Shown: positions 22,049 through 31,725, numbered from the stretch's first letter. The stretch: DNA of 43,999 nt from an uncultured Spirochaetales bacterium (GCA_902774115.1 CACYHH010000009.1:1-43999), one strand, 5' to 3'. Translations and numbers: made by a program. Notes: generated from the sequence alone by a model not told the origin.

Positions 22049-22795
22049 ATGAAAAAACTTCTTTTTCTCGGCATAATGTTTGTGATTTTGTTCGCAGGCT
22101 GTGGTAACAACTCAAAGAACGAAGATAACGCCGATTCGGGCGAGGCAGCGAACGACGCAGATGCCGATATAGTTGATACGAATCTGTCTGACTCAGATCC
22201 AGATAACGGAGATTCGTATGAACCGCAGCCTGATGATGATCCGGACGACACTGATTCCGGCAATTCCGGAGGTTACAGTGACGGATGCAGCACAAAAACT
22301 TCCTATGGCTCGACATCATTCACGAGAGACGAAAGCAATGTTTTCAATGACTGTGCAAGAGAGGCACAAAAAGTTGACTGCTATCCTTATCAATTTGATG
22401 CAGCAGAGCTTATTTCAAAACTCCAGAAAGTAACAATAATTTTTAAAAAAGATTCTGATACATCCCATGATTTCATTCCTGATTCGATGACTTTTTCACA
22501 CCTTACAGGTTGTGATATATATCATGCCGGAGGCTCAGCTGAGGATGCACATCCGTGTCTTGACCCTTGTCCCAAATTCTATTTTGCAACAGACAATGCA
22601 ACTTTTAAAATCGTTAATTTTCAGCACAATGACGAATATTATCCCAATGCTCCGCTGGACAATGCCTACTTTTACTCGTACAACGCTGATGAAAAAATTG
22701 CTCTTACTATTGAAACTTATAACAACACAGCCTCTTTCAACATTCCTGGTTCAAAAATAACTGTACCTGTTGAAATTCAGATTGATGAAAACTGA
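22049..22795 (+). CDS. Asp-rich lipoprotein of unknown function
   Basis: A 248-residue predicted lipoprotein. The signal peptide ends in the lipobox FAGC with Cys18. An Asp/Asn/Ser/Glu-rich linker of ~55 residues follows, in the style of the lipoprotein at 9207-10376. The globular C-terminal ~170 residues carry spaced Cys residues (CSTK, NDCARE, VDCYPY, TGCDIYH, HPCLDPCPK) that could form disulfides in the envelope. I recognise no family in this part. The ATG follows ACGGAGG. It is transcribed alone, convergent with the TraB-family gene. Confidence 0.75.
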   Translation: MKKLLFLGIMFVILFAGCGNNSKNEDNADSGEAANDADADIVDTNLSDSDPDNGDSYEPQPDDDPDDTDSGNSGGYSDGCSTKTSYGSTSFTRDESNVFNDCAREAQKVDCYPYQFDAAELISKLQKVTIIFKKDSDTSHDFIPDSMTFSHLTGCDIYHAGGSAEDAHPCLDPCPKFYFATDNATFKIVNFQHNDEYYPNAPLDNAYFYSYNADEKIALTIETYNNTASFNIPGSKITVPVEIQIDEN

Positions 22796-22877
22796 TCTGA
22801 CCTGCCCTGAGGAATAAAAATTATCACTCTGCGAACAGCGTGTCTTGAAAAATTCAAAAAAATCAAGCGCTTTTATA

Positions 22878-22979
22878 AAAAATACCGATTTTTCGACATA
22901 TCTCCAGACGAAAAATGCCGTTTTTTTGACATATATTTGGCTGAAAAATGCCAGTTTTTCGACATATCGCCGGTTTGGG
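22878..22979. repeat. three 33-34-nt tandem repeats between convergent genes
   Basis: Three units begin AAAAATACC (22878), AAAAATGCC (22911) and AAAAATGCC (22945), and each contains TTTTT(C/T)GACATAT. No terminator hairpin was found elsewhere in 22796-23014. The minus strand is open through the repeat (YVEK-like units) but has no ribosome site or codon support, so no gene is called. Confidence 0.7.
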
Positions 22980-23014
22980 GGTGATTTTTTAACATGACTT
23001 TTAGCCATTTTACA

Positions 23015-24208
23015 CTACATCAGCAGTTTCATGAGGAAAGGAATTGCGGCGAAAGTTCCGATTGCACTTCCGATTGAGGAAAAAAGCGAAACCAGAAGCG
23101 TGCGCGAAAGTTTGTTTTTCCACCACCCTTTGAGGTGCATTGTGTCCTGTGAGACGGTTTCGAGGTCGATGACGCGCGGTCTGACGAGATAAAGCTGAAC
23201 GAAACCGGTGACTATTCCGGCGCCGATAGTGGGATTGAGGCTCGTTATCGGAGCGGCGACAAATCCGGCTAAAATCGTGAGCGGATGACCCAAAGCGAGC
23301 GCGCAGCCGAGTGCCGAAAGAGTGCCGTTTATTACGACCCACCAGATTGCCGCTTCAAGCGTATCGGGGGCGTTTCCGTTGAAAAATCCGTAGATAAACA
23401 TTCCGATGATGAGAAGCGGGATTATCCACGGAATTATTTTCGTAACTTTTGAGCCTTTCGGGACGAAATTTATGTCGTCGAGAGAGTCTTCTTCCGGTTT
23501 TTCTTCCTGAAGACGGCGCAAAATGCCGGGAACGTGCGCCGCGCCGACTACCGCGACAGTTTTTTCACCTAAATTCTGTGCGATATTTGCTGCTAAATAG
23601 CGGTCTCTTTCGTCAAGGATCGTCCTCTTGAGCGAAGGAAATTCATCCTGCATTTCGCCGATTATCTGCATCAGCATATCGCCTTTTTTCAGCTCTTCGA
23701 TCGCTTTTTCATCGACATCCTTGTCGTCGCCGAAAAGCATTCCGGTGAAGAATTTCACTTTTTCCTTGAAAGTCATCGAGTTGATTGTCCGTTTCAGCGT
23801 AACGGAAATGTCGCGGTCCGCGTTTACGAGTTTGAGATCCTTTTCTTCGGCAAGTTCGATCGCCTTTTTGAATTCAGATCCCGGAGCCGAACCCGTTTTT
23901 TCAGCTATCTTCTTCTGATAGCCCGACATGATGAGCTGAACCGTGAAAAACAGCACTTTTTTCTTTTTGAAAATATCGATAATGTCGGTTTCCTCGTATT
24001 TTTTGCGGTTTTTGAGCACATCCATTCTGTTTTTGTCGAGCTCGACCGCAACGGTATCGGGTTCGAATTCGTTTATGCACTCTTCGACAAACTTCACGGA
24101 ATCGCCGGAAACGTGCGCCGTGCCTATGAGATAGAGCACTTTTCCGTCGTCGAAAGTTATTTTGTTAAGGTTGGTTTTAGGGGTTTCGATTGAAGAAACA
24201 ACAGACAT
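23015..24208 (-). CDS. TraB-family membrane protein
   Basis: A 397-residue TraB/PrgY-family protein (related to the GumN/TIKI fold). The first conserved motif, LIGTAHVS (GTAHVS 29-34), and the second, VAVVGAAHVPGI, flank a helical region with VAVELDKNRM and ILDERDRYLA, all family hallmarks; the fold is putatively metalloprotease-like. The C-terminal ~130 residues contain about four membrane helices. PrgY-type homologues dampen peptide pheromone signalling in enterococci, but most bacterial members are uncharacterised. The start ATG follows GAGAGGATAAG. It lies 55 bp after the kinase gene on the same strand and may be the last gene of that operon. Confidence 0.88.
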   Translation of the reverse strand: MSVVSSIETPKTNLNKITFDDGKVLYLIGTAHVSGDSVKFVEECINEFEPDTVAVELDKNRMDVLKNRKKYEETDIIDIFKKKKVLFFTVQLIMSGYQKKIAEKTGSAPGSEFKKAIELAEEKDLKLVNADRDISVTLKRTINSMTFKEKVKFFTGMLFGDDKDVDEKAIEELKKGDMLMQIIGEMQDEFPSLKRTILDERDRYLAANIAQNLGEKTVAVVGAAHVPGILRRLQEEKPEEDSLDDINFVPKGSKVTKIIPWIIPLLIIGMFIYGFFNGNAPDTLEAAIWWVVINGTLSALGCALALGHPLTILAGFVAAPITSLNPTIGAGIVTGFVQLYLVRPRVIDLETVSQDTMHLKGWWKNKLSRTLLVSLFSSIGSAIGTFAAIPFLMKLLM

Positions 24209-24263
24209 CTTATCCTCTCAAAATGACAAAAAACGGTGCTTTATAGCATATTTTTTCTAAATG

Positions 24264-27200
24264 TCACTTCCTCTGCGATATATCTTCGCTTGTCAGCGTT
24301 TCGAGATAGAAGTCCTTAAGCTCCATACCGGCCTCCCGCTCCATTTTGCGGAGAAGTTTTGCCGGAGGAAGTTCGAGATCGGGCGCTTCGAGAGGATAGA
24401 ACCTGATTTTCCCGCCGGTACAGATTCCGAGATAGTTTTTACCGTGGACAAAAACAAGTGAGCCGGGCTCTTTTTCGGTCGAAATAGTGAGAAACAACCT
24501 GTGTTCCGGCACATTCCAGATCCTGACACCGTTGTGAGCCGCGACAGTTGCCGCGAAAGTTCCGTCTGAAGAAACCGCGATCTTGCCGGTGGCGTCAAAT
24601 CTGCCGCTGAAATCCATTATCGAGTTGTCGTACGTGTCAATATGGCTGAGAATACCTTTGTCAAAACCTGCAAGAAGGGTCGAATCTGACATAAACTCCA
24701 GAGCAACAGCCTTTCTTCCTTCGATTTTTACTTCACTGGAAACTGAAAAATCGGCTACAGAAAAAATAGTTATCGTGCCACCGCAGAGAGCAGCAAGTTT
24801 TTTGCCGCCGGGCGAAAATACAGGTCTTACGGCGCTGTCGCGCAGGCATCCTGCGCTTTTCAGTTCGTCTTTTTCGAACGAAACAAGAACGATTTCAGTA
24901 TCTCCGCTGACTGCCGCATGGTCGCTGTCGGGCGAAATATCGACCGAACGGATTTCCTCTTTAAGCTCTATATCCTTTTTAGTGCCGTTTTCCCTGTCGT
25001 AGAGCTTTAGCACGGTTCCTTTTTCCGCAGCTGCAACATATCTGCCGTCGGAAGAAACTCCGCCGTCAACGAGCGGGGAATTTTCTTTGTGTTCAAACAA
25101 AACTCCGTTATTTTTTGATACAACTGAAATTTCGTCGCCGCTCAGAGTAAAAATTGCATTCAAACCTTTTAGGAATGCGGCTTTTCTGACATCTTCAGAA
25201 GCGATTTCAAAGAGTTCAGTCACCTGCCTTCCGTGTCTTTTCCAAACACGCAGCAGTCCGTCCTCTCCGGCAGAAACAAGTTTGTCGTCTCCTACGAAAA
25301 ACGCCGAGCTCACTGCCGAATCATGACCTTCTATTACAAAAAGCGGCGCAAGTTTTTCAGCATCCCAGACTACGATCCTGCCCTCTTTGAAAGCGGTAAC
25401 GAAGTGACTTCCGTCTTTCTGGAAATTTATATCGGAAACTGCCGAGTTTCTGAATGAAAGGGTATTTACAAGTTCTCTGCTTTCTGTAGAAAAAACAGCT
25501 ATCCTGCCGCTTTCAGTTCCGGCAAGAAGAGTTTTTCCGTCCGGAGAAACGGCAAAACCGGAGATTTTGTCGTTTTCTTTTTGATACCATTTTGAAAGAA
25601 GGCCGCCTAACCCGGAAGAATTGCCGTCAAACGTGCTTCCGACAGAGGTTTCAGCCGTTTTAGCCTGAATGTCTATAACAAAATTTTTATTTTCCGGAAG
25701 AGAAACGGAGAGCTTTTTGTCGTCATCGGAAAAAGTGAAACCCGAAACTCTGCTTTCGAGATCGAATTTGTATATTTCGGTAAGCGCCGGAAAGTTGAAA
25801 AGCGAAACCATTCCGTTATCGCAGCCGGCCGCAATGATCTTTTCATCGTGCGACAATGCGGCTGATGTAACTTTGCAGCCTGTGGAAATATCACGCTCGA
25901 AAACCGCTCCGCGGTGAAAATTCTTTATGTAGAACTTTGAAGCGGCACTTGAAAGCATCTCTTCAGAGTCCTCGGAATGAGCTGAAAATCCAGAAGTGTA
26001 TTCGGGACTTTTTTTGTTGAGCGGGTTGTAATACATAGCCGCAGCTGCATAAATCCTCGATGCGATGTAGCTTTTTTCGCTGTCAAGCTTGTTGGATTTT
26101 TCGCTGAAAGCCTGTGCCGTGCGGTAGTTTGCCGTTACTCTGCCGCGTTCAGCCTCATTCTTTGCCGCAGTCTCCCTGTTAAGAAGAAATATGATCTGGA
26201 CGGCAGCCAGAAAAGTAATAACAAAAATAACAAGCGTTGAAATAAAAGCCGCTTTGTGACGAGCCGCAACGAATTTCAGACTTTCAAAAGCCGAATAGTG
26301 GTAAACCCCGACTTTCCTGCCGGACATATACGCCGAAAGATCGTCAAGCATCTCTCCGACTGAGGCATAACGCCCTTCTTTGCTCTTGGAAAGGGCTTTC
26401 TCGGCGATTGCGGCAAGCTCTGGCGGAGCGTCCTTTTCCTGTTTGACGGCGTTTTCAATCTTTTCGTTGATAACTTTATGAATTATTTCGTCCGTAGTTC
26501 TTCCGGTAAACGGCGTTCTGCCGGTAAGAATCTGGTAAAGCATAGCTCCCAGCGAATAGATGTCAGAGATTTCGTCGATATCGCCGATTTTTCCTTCTGC
26601 CTGCTCCGGCGGCATATACGACGGAGTTCCTATTGCCTGGCCGACAACGGTTTTTCCGATATCTTCATCTTCATGGCGCACAAAAATCGTTTCAGCGGAG
26701 CCCTTGATTTTTGCAAGTCCCCAGTCGAGAACGACTGTTTCGCCGAATTCTCCTATCATCACGTTCGACGGCTTGAGATCGCGGTTGATGACCCCTTTGC
26801 TGTGGGCGTAGGCGACAGCGTTGCAGACATGGTAGAAATGAGGCAGGAGAGAAAGTCTGTCCGACAGATCCCCGCTCCTCTTTATCGCACTCAGCAGAGT
26901 CGTTCCCTTGACCAGACGCATTGTGTAGTAGAACGAACCGTCGGCATGGCATCCGATTTCGTAAACAGGAACGATGGAAGGATGTTCGAGCCTGCCGGTA
27001 ACTCTCGCCTCGCGCAGAAAGCGGTTCCTTATAGCCGTAACTTGCGGATCATCCGTTTTGGAAGGAGCTTTCGAAATGTCGGAAAGGAGTTCTTTCATGG
27101 CGATTTTTCTGCCGACATGCCTGTCCAAAACGACAAGGATCCTGCCAGAACCTCCGCGTGCAAGCTCTTCCAGCACTTCGTATCTGCCAGGCATTTCGTC

Positions 27201-27272
27201 GGTCACAGATTTAAGTTTGTCCGGTACGCGCTCTCCGCTTTCCACAAGAAATTCAACGGTTTTATCGCTCAT
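24264..27272 (-). CDS. Ser/Thr protein kinase with WD40 repeats
   Basis: 1002 residues. A PknB-type kinase domain occupies ~30-315: glycine loop ARGGSGRI, ATP-binding Lys in IAMKELL, catalytic loop INRDLKPSN (the usual His of HRD is Asn), DWG in place of DFG (VVLDWGLAK), and GTPSYMPPE. A membrane helix follows at ~345-365 (AAFISTLVIFVITFLAAV), then a coiled segment and about ten WD40-type repeats (for example ISGFAVSPDGKTLLAGTESG), presumably periplasmic. Such kinases are common in Myxococcota and Planctomycetes. The ATG overlaps the recC stop as ATGA, implying translational coupling. The kinase could act on FHA proteins such as the activator at 184-1599, which is speculation. Asp of NRD and DWG remain, so activity is plausible. 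Confidence 0.88.
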   Translation of the reverse strand: MSDKTVEFLVESGERVPDKLKSVTDEMPGRYEVLEELARGGSGRILVVLDRHVGRKIAMKELLSDISKAPSKTDDPQVTAIRNRFLREARVTGRLEHPSIVPVYEIGCHADGSFYYTMRLVKGTTLLSAIKRSGDLSDRLSLLPHFYHVCNAVAYAHSKGVINRDLKPSNVMIGEFGETVVLDWGLAKIKGSAETIFVRHEDEDIGKTVVGQAIGTPSYMPPEQAEGKIGDIDEISDIYSLGAMLYQILTGRTPFTGRTTDEIIHKVINEKIENAVKQEKDAPPELAAIAEKALSKSKEGRYASVGEMLDDLSAYMSGRKVGVYHYSAFESLKFVAARHKAAFISTLVIFVITFLAAVQIIFLLNRETAAKNEAERGRVTANYRTAQAFSEKSNKLDSEKSYIASRIYAAAAMYYNPLNKKSPEYTSGFSAHSEDSEEMLSSAASKFYIKNFHRGAVFERDISTGCKVTSAALSHDEKIIAAGCDNGMVSLFNFPALTEIYKFDLESRVSGFTFSDDDKKLSVSLPENKNFVIDIQAKTAETSVGSTFDGNSSGLGGLLSKWYQKENDKISGFAVSPDGKTLLAGTESGRIAVFSTESRELVNTLSFRNSAVSDINFQKDGSHFVTAFKEGRIVVWDAEKLAPLFVIEGHDSAVSSAFFVGDDKLVSAGEDGLLRVWKRHGRQVTELFEIASEDVRKAAFLKGLNAIFTLSGDEISVVSKNNGVLFEHKENSPLVDGGVSSDGRYVAAAEKGTVLKLYDRENGTKKDIELKEEIRSVDISPDSDHAAVSGDTEIVLVSFEKDELKSAGCLRDSAVRPVFSPGGKKLAALCGGTITIFSVADFSVSSEVKIEGRKAVALEFMSDSTLLAGFDKGILSHIDTYDNSIMDFSGRFDATGKIAVSSDGTFAATVAAHNGVRIWNVPEHRLFLTISTEKEPGSLVFVHGKNYLGICTGGKIRFYPLEAPDLELPPAKLLRKMEREAGMELKDFYLETLTSEDISQRK

Positions 27273-30200
27273 TTGCTGTTTTTATCCTTCTTCGATGAAT
27301 AAAATTTATTCCAAAGTTTTCCTATTTCCAGGACTTCCGTGACAGGAAATTCTCTCAGGAACTCCGTTTTCCTGTTCCTATGCAAAAACTGCTCTGCAGC
27401 GACAAGAAATTCCTGAGACAGAAAAGCGTGTTCATCGTTTCTCCTGAGCCATTTGTCTTCAAAAAAAGAGGCAAGCGCCGCCGGAACATCCGCAGGCTCC
27501 GTCTCTGCCGTTTTTACAATCAGTTCAGGGTCAAAAAGCGGCATATGTCTTTTCCCGAATTTCCATAGTTTCAAAAAGGGGTAGAGGGCATTTTTCGCAG
27601 AATCCGCCGGGAGTTTTTTCAATATCAGATTTTTGTCGATGAAACAGAGATGAGTATCGGCATTTATGCCGTACGCATTTGCCGCAAGATGGCGGATCAC
27701 AGCTTCGATCTGATACTTATCCTTGCATTTAACAGGAAAAACGAGGATCATGCGGTCAGGCCGCTCTATATTTTTTATCCTTCCCTGCAATGTCAGCGGC
27801 AAATCTTCAAAATCGAGCGTGATATCCTCGAAATCCAGATTCTTTCCCGTTATGTTTCCGGCAAGAGCCGAAAGGTTCGAATCTTCCGCAAATCCTTTCA
27901 GCTCCGCTTCACCGAAAGCTCCGAAAGGAATTTTTCCTTCATTTTTCATCCGGCGGAAAAAGGCTTCGTCCACATTGCCGGATCCCTGCAGAACCTGCGC
28001 CATATCGATGTAGGTTTTGCGGATGCCGTAGGCAAGCAGATTGTCTCCGGAATAATCAAAAAGCTCTTCGTCGCCAGTTTCATTCGAATCATCCGGCAGC
28101 GCGATCTTGAGAGTTTTAGTAAGGTAGAATTTTATCGGATCCTTAAAGAATGAAGTCAGCTTGTCAAGGTCGGCATTTTTTTCCGTTTCCTGCTCCGAAA
28201 CCCGCTCCGCATCTGGGTCTGGCGCATTTTGTTCCACGTGAAACATTGACCGTGCGAGCTTGAAATCCCTCATCGAAAAAGTCCTGAAAGAACCCTCTTT
28301 TTTAAAATATTCCCCGGAAAAAGGCTGCACCGGATATTTTGTCTCAAGTTCTTCCGCTTTTGTTCCCGTTTTCGCCTCGATGTATTTCTCCAGAATCTGC
28401 ACGGGCATAGCCGCTCTGCAGTGTTTTTTGGAATCTTCGGAAAAATCTCCGGCTTCGTAGCTTATAAAAAGTTTTTCACGCGCCGAAACGACAGCTTCCA
28501 CAAAAAGATATTTGTCGTTGTCCCTCACGGAACGCGGCACCGAAGCTCCCGGCTCTTTTTTCTGCGTAAGATCGAACGCATACCTGTTTTCATTACGCGG
28601 GAAAGCTCCGTCACTCATTCCGATGAGGCAAATCACCTTGAAAGGAAGCGCCCGCAGAGGTTTGAGGGAGCAGAAGTTGACTTTTGCCGACAAGAATCCC
28701 CTTCCGGACCGCTCTCTGCCGAGTTCGTCTTCAAGATACTGCCGGAGCGCGTCAAAAGAGAGGCTGTCTGAGAATTTCCCCGCAGTTTCAGCAAAATCGT
28801 CTATCACGCTTCTGATGTGGCGGATCTCTTCCGAGACGCCGCTGCCTGGGTCGCACGCAAAGAAGAAATCAAGCATCCCTTCAAGCATATTTTTAAATTC
28901 GGCAGGAGATTGTTCCGCGGAAGAAAGTATCCTCGAATAACGGAAAAGCTCCTTTGCAAACGTGATAAAAGGCGAAATATTCCCGAAATCCTCTTTTGAA
29001 AGAGACTCCATCGGAAGAATGCCTTCGAAACCGTCTCCGTTTTCCGGAAACGGCATGAGCTGGCTCATCATTATCCTTGAAAGACCGAAATCCCAGGTAT
29101 TCTGCCGCGAACCGCCGCTTCCGTCACCTCTCGAATCAGCGTCAAGACCCCAGCGGACACCGCTTTCGTCAATAATTTTCTCAATATCGCCGAGAGTTTT
29201 TTCATCGATACCGAATTTAGCACAGACACAGGGTGATCTGAAAATGGAAAGAACTTTCGATTTTTCGAAATTTGAACTGCCGAGCTTAAGTATTTCAAGA
29301 AAAGTTGCCGCTATCCTGCTTTCGCTTGAAAAAGTTCTGTCGGAAATCACCCACGGTATATATGTTTTGTCATCCGGATCAGTTCCTCCGAAAACCGCAG
29401 TGATATAGGGGACATAATCATTGATTTTCGGTGCCATGACAGCAACGTCTTCAGGTTTCAGAGAACCGTTTTCTTTGAAAAGTTCAAGAAGATTGTCCTT
29501 CAGGACTTCTATTTCCCGCATTTTGTCGCGGCATGAAATAATCTGGACGGAATCATCGTTTTCAATCTTTTCCGGTATCTCCGCATCGTTCAGAATATCG
29601 CGCTGGAGCGACTTGAGAAGTCTCTTCCCTTCCGGCATTTCGAAATCGCTCTCGTCGTTCAAGCCGCTTGTAAAATTCAGGAAGTCGAGTCCTGCGGCGC
29701 AGAATCTGCCGAAAAAAGTGTCCGGCAGATCGTCAGCTGAAAGTTCGTGCTGTTCTGCACTGTCAAAACCGCCTTTTTTCTTTGACAGAGAAAAGTATTC
29801 CCTGCTTGGAGACATTGCGAAAAGACGAACCGGGAAAAGACGCGAAAGTTCTCTGAACATATCGAGCTGATACTTGTTCATGATCGAAATGCCGAACAAA
29901 ATCAGCGTGTCAGGATAATCAGAATTTTCCAAAGAAGCGGTTCTGCATTTTTCTTTGAAAACCTGTGCAAAACTCTGCATCCCGACATTTCCCGCCTTTG
30001 CAAGTCTGCGGAATATTTCATACTGCCATGATTCATTGTAATCCGAGCTCGCCTTTTTCTCTTCCTGCCACAACTTCATCATATTCGGGCGATAGACGAA
30101 ATACTGCTCGAAAAGATCGGCGACAACCCGGCTGAACCTGAAGGCGCGCGCTTCGTTTCCGCCGATATATCTGCCTGCCGCACCTGTTTTTTCGTTTCTG

Positions 30201-30514
30201 ACAAGCGAATACAGCGACCATTCGGCATTTTTTTTGTTGTAAACCGAATCTGCCGTTATCCCGAAGTATTTCTCGGCGAAATTTCTCAAAAAAACATCAG
30301 GTGAAACAAATTCGAAATTTGCGAAAACACCAGCGTCGGCTGCGGCTTTCAGCGTGAGCCAGCGCGCCATTCCGTCACTTTGGACTATTATACTCTTCTT
30401 TTTCAGCGGAGCCTTTTCTGAAAGTTTTTTTATTATCGCAAGAGCCTCATGAAGAAATTTCTCATTCTCCAGTCTGTTGCTTTTGTAAATAGTGAAATCG
30501 TAATTTTCGGACAT
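27269..30514 (-). CDS. recC: exodeoxyribonuclease V gamma subunit
   Basis: A 1081-residue RecC. The N-terminus (YDFTIYKSNRLENEKFLHEAL, then IIVQSDGMARWLTLKAA) and the helicase-like core (VAVMAPKINDYVPYITAVFG; FKVICLIGMSDGAFPRNENRYAFDL) match RecC, the inactive SF1 helicase subunit of RecBCD that scans for Chi. The length is near E. coli's 1122. RecBCD resects double-strand breaks and degrades linear phage DNA. No recB or recD is found in the window, although the three usually cluster. Here recC sits between a nucleoside-phosphorylase-like gene (8 nt upstream) and a kinase gene (4-nt overlap). No clear Shine-Dalgarno precedes the ATG, so it may depend on coupling. Confidence 0.92.
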   Translation of the reverse strand: MSENYDFTIYKSNRLENEKFLHEALAIIKKLSEKAPLKKKSIIVQSDGMARWLTLKAAADAGVFANFEFVSPDVFLRNFAEKYFGITADSVYNKKNAEWSLYSLVRNEKTGAAGRYIGGNEARAFRFSRVVADLFEQYFVYRPNMMKLWQEEKKASSDYNESWQYEIFRRLAKAGNVGMQSFAQVFKEKCRTASLENSDYPDTLILFGISIMNKYQLDMFRELSRLFPVRLFAMSPSREYFSLSKKKGGFDSAEQHELSADDLPDTFFGRFCAAGLDFLNFTSGLNDESDFEMPEGKRLLKSLQRDILNDAEIPEKIENDDSVQIISCRDKMREIEVLKDNLLELFKENGSLKPEDVAVMAPKINDYVPYITAVFGGTDPDDKTYIPWVISDRTFSSESRIAATFLEILKLGSSNFEKSKVLSIFRSPCVCAKFGIDEKTLGDIEKIIDESGVRWGLDADSRGDGSGGSRQNTWDFGLSRIMMSQLMPFPENGDGFEGILPMESLSKEDFGNISPFITFAKELFRYSRILSSAEQSPAEFKNMLEGMLDFFFACDPGSGVSEEIRHIRSVIDDFAETAGKFSDSLSFDALRQYLEDELGRERSGRGFLSAKVNFCSLKPLRALPFKVICLIGMSDGAFPRNENRYAFDLTQKKEPGASVPRSVRDNDKYLFVEAVVSAREKLFISYEAGDFSEDSKKHCRAAMPVQILEKYIEAKTGTKAEELETKYPVQPFSGEYFKKEGSFRTFSMRDFKLARSMFHVEQNAPDPDAERVSEQETEKNADLDKLTSFFKDPIKFYLTKTLKIALPDDSNETGDEELFDYSGDNLLAYGIRKTYIDMAQVLQGSGNVDEAFFRRMKNEGKIPFGAFGEAELKGFAEDSNLSALAGNITGKNLDFEDITLDFEDLPLTLQGRIKNIERPDRMILVFPVKCKDKYQIEAVIRHLAANAYGINADTHLCFIDKNLILKKLPADSAKNALYPFLKLWKFGKRHMPLFDPELIVKTAETEPADVPAALASFFEDKWLRRNDEHAFLSQEFLVAAEQFLHRNRKTEFLREFPVTEVLEIGKLWNKFYSSKKDKNSK

Positions 30515-30522
30515 AAAAAAAC

Positions 30523-31083
30523 TTAAACTGAAAGGTTTTCAAAAACGGAAAAAATCTCCCGGATCTGCTTTTTCGCCCTGGCAAGTTCCTGCGTCACCTG
30601 CTCTCTGATGTCGCCTTCACCCTGATCGGAAACAAGGCGGATCGAGAAAAAATGCTTTTTAAATTCAAGTGCTATGTTGCGGAAGCGCAAAGTCTCCATC
30701 GTGTAGAGAAGCGGCATTTCAAGAAGGTCTGCCCAATCGTATTCTCCGCCGGTGTAAAGCCTGTCGTCGCCCGTTACCGCCGCCGTCGGAAGATCGGTAA
30801 AACTCTGCGACGAAGCGATGATACCGCCGTTGAAATCGCAGAAAGTGGTACATTCGTAAATGTTTCCGATGACCCCTTTTGAAACCGAAGCCGCCGTTCC
30901 GAATTCGCAGACGGTTTTTATTTCCGGGTATTCGGCAAGCACTCTGCCCAAAGTGAGAACGCCTGCACTCCCCATTCCCGAGCACAGAAGCATCAGATTA
31001 TCGTGAATTTTCGTTACTGCACCCGTCAAAACCCTTGTCGGAAAAGGGTTTTCATGTTTAAGGGGAAAAACGATGAGATTCAA
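30523..31083 (-). CDS. nucleoside phosphorylase-superfamily protein
   Basis: 186 residues of the PNP/MTA-SAH nucleosidase fold: CSGMGSAGVLTLGRVLAEYPEIKTVCEFGTAASVS matches the glycine-rich substrate pocket, LLYTMETLRF sits where the family's Met-Glu ribose-binding motif lies, and RLVSDQGEGD holds the Ser-Asp base-contacting region. It is shorter than typical MTA/SAH nucleosidases (~230). The reaction is probably cleavage of a nucleoside's glycosidic bond; MqnB-like or other specificity is unresolved. The start appears to be a TTG at 31083 with GGAG 7 nt upstream, inside the end of the DUF4416 gene. Confidence 0.7.
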   Translation of the reverse strand: MNLIVFPLKHENPFPTRVLTGAVTKIHDNLMLLCSGMGSAGVLTLGRVLAEYPEIKTVCEFGTAASVSKGVIGNIYECTTFCDFNGGIIASSQSFTDLPTAAVTGDDRLYTGGEYDWADLLEMPLLYTMETLRFRNIALEFKKHFFSIRLVSDQGEGDIREQVTQELARAKKQIREIFSVFENLSV

Positions 31084-31084
31084 T

Positions 31085-31636
31085 TCAATTCTCCATATTT
31101 TTCAAAAGCACCGCCCTTTTCGCCCGATAAAGCTCGCGCACTTCGAGCAGAAAGGAACGCGCAGGTTCGTAAAGATAATCGCGGTAACTCCACGGAAGCT
31201 CCTTTACGGCATTTTTTTTGCCGAACATAAGGGTGACTTCGGCAAAAACGCCGCTTCCTAAATAAATTCTGTGGCTGTAGTTTTTGCCGGTAGCCAGGAT
31301 AAAATTTTCAAGCGTGACAAGACCGGGATCAAGGTTTACCAGCCTGTTTCCGTCAAGAGAATGCTCTTTTTCAAACTCAACGCAGAAAAGTTTGACATCC
31401 TTGAGAATATCACGCGGAACAGGTTCTTTGAAGCTGAAAACAATCTTTTTTATGTCGCTGCCCATTTCGGGATCGTAGTAAGGCGATATCGATGAAAAAT
31501 CGTAGACCTTTGAAACCGCATCGGTTTCACCGTATTTTTTTTCGAGAACAGCCCTTGTCTCTTCAAGCAGAGCCTCGTCTCTGAACATAACCGAAATCGT
31601 GAGATTTGCCTTTACAGGCTCGACAAGTTCGCTCAT
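31085..31636 (-). CDS. DUF4416 family protein
   Basis: A 183-residue DUF4416 protein. Family features visible are PVKANLTISVMFRDEAL, the SPYYDPEMG segment, VNLDPGLVTLENFILATGK, HRIYLGSGVFAEVTL and PWSYRDYLYEPARSF. Function is unknown; the His/Glu/Asp-rich conserved core suggests an enzyme or nucleotide binder. The ATG at 31636 is chosen because GGAG lies 5 nt upstream; an earlier in-frame start at 31651 would consume it. First gene of the run DUF4416, phosphorylase-like, recC, kinase. Confidence 0.88.
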   Translation of the reverse strand: MSELVEPVKANLTISVMFRDEALLEETRAVLEKKYGETDAVSKVYDFSSISPYYDPEMGSDIKKIVFSFKEPVPRDILKDVKLFCVEFEKEHSLDGNRLVNLDPGLVTLENFILATGKNYSHRIYLGSGVFAEVTLMFGKKNAVKELPWSYRDYLYEPARSFLLEVRELYRAKRAVLLKNMEN

Positions 31637-31725
31637 AGCGCTCCGTTTCAAAACTCAAAAACGCATCATCTTACCATTTTTTATGCAAATTTCGACATTT
31701 TACAGACAAAAAAACATGTTTTCGG

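Noticed and set aside
22751-23008. 85-codon minus-strand reading frame with YVEK repeats
   Set aside because: It is created by the tandem repeats and the antisense of the lipoprotein 3' end, and has no ribosome site.
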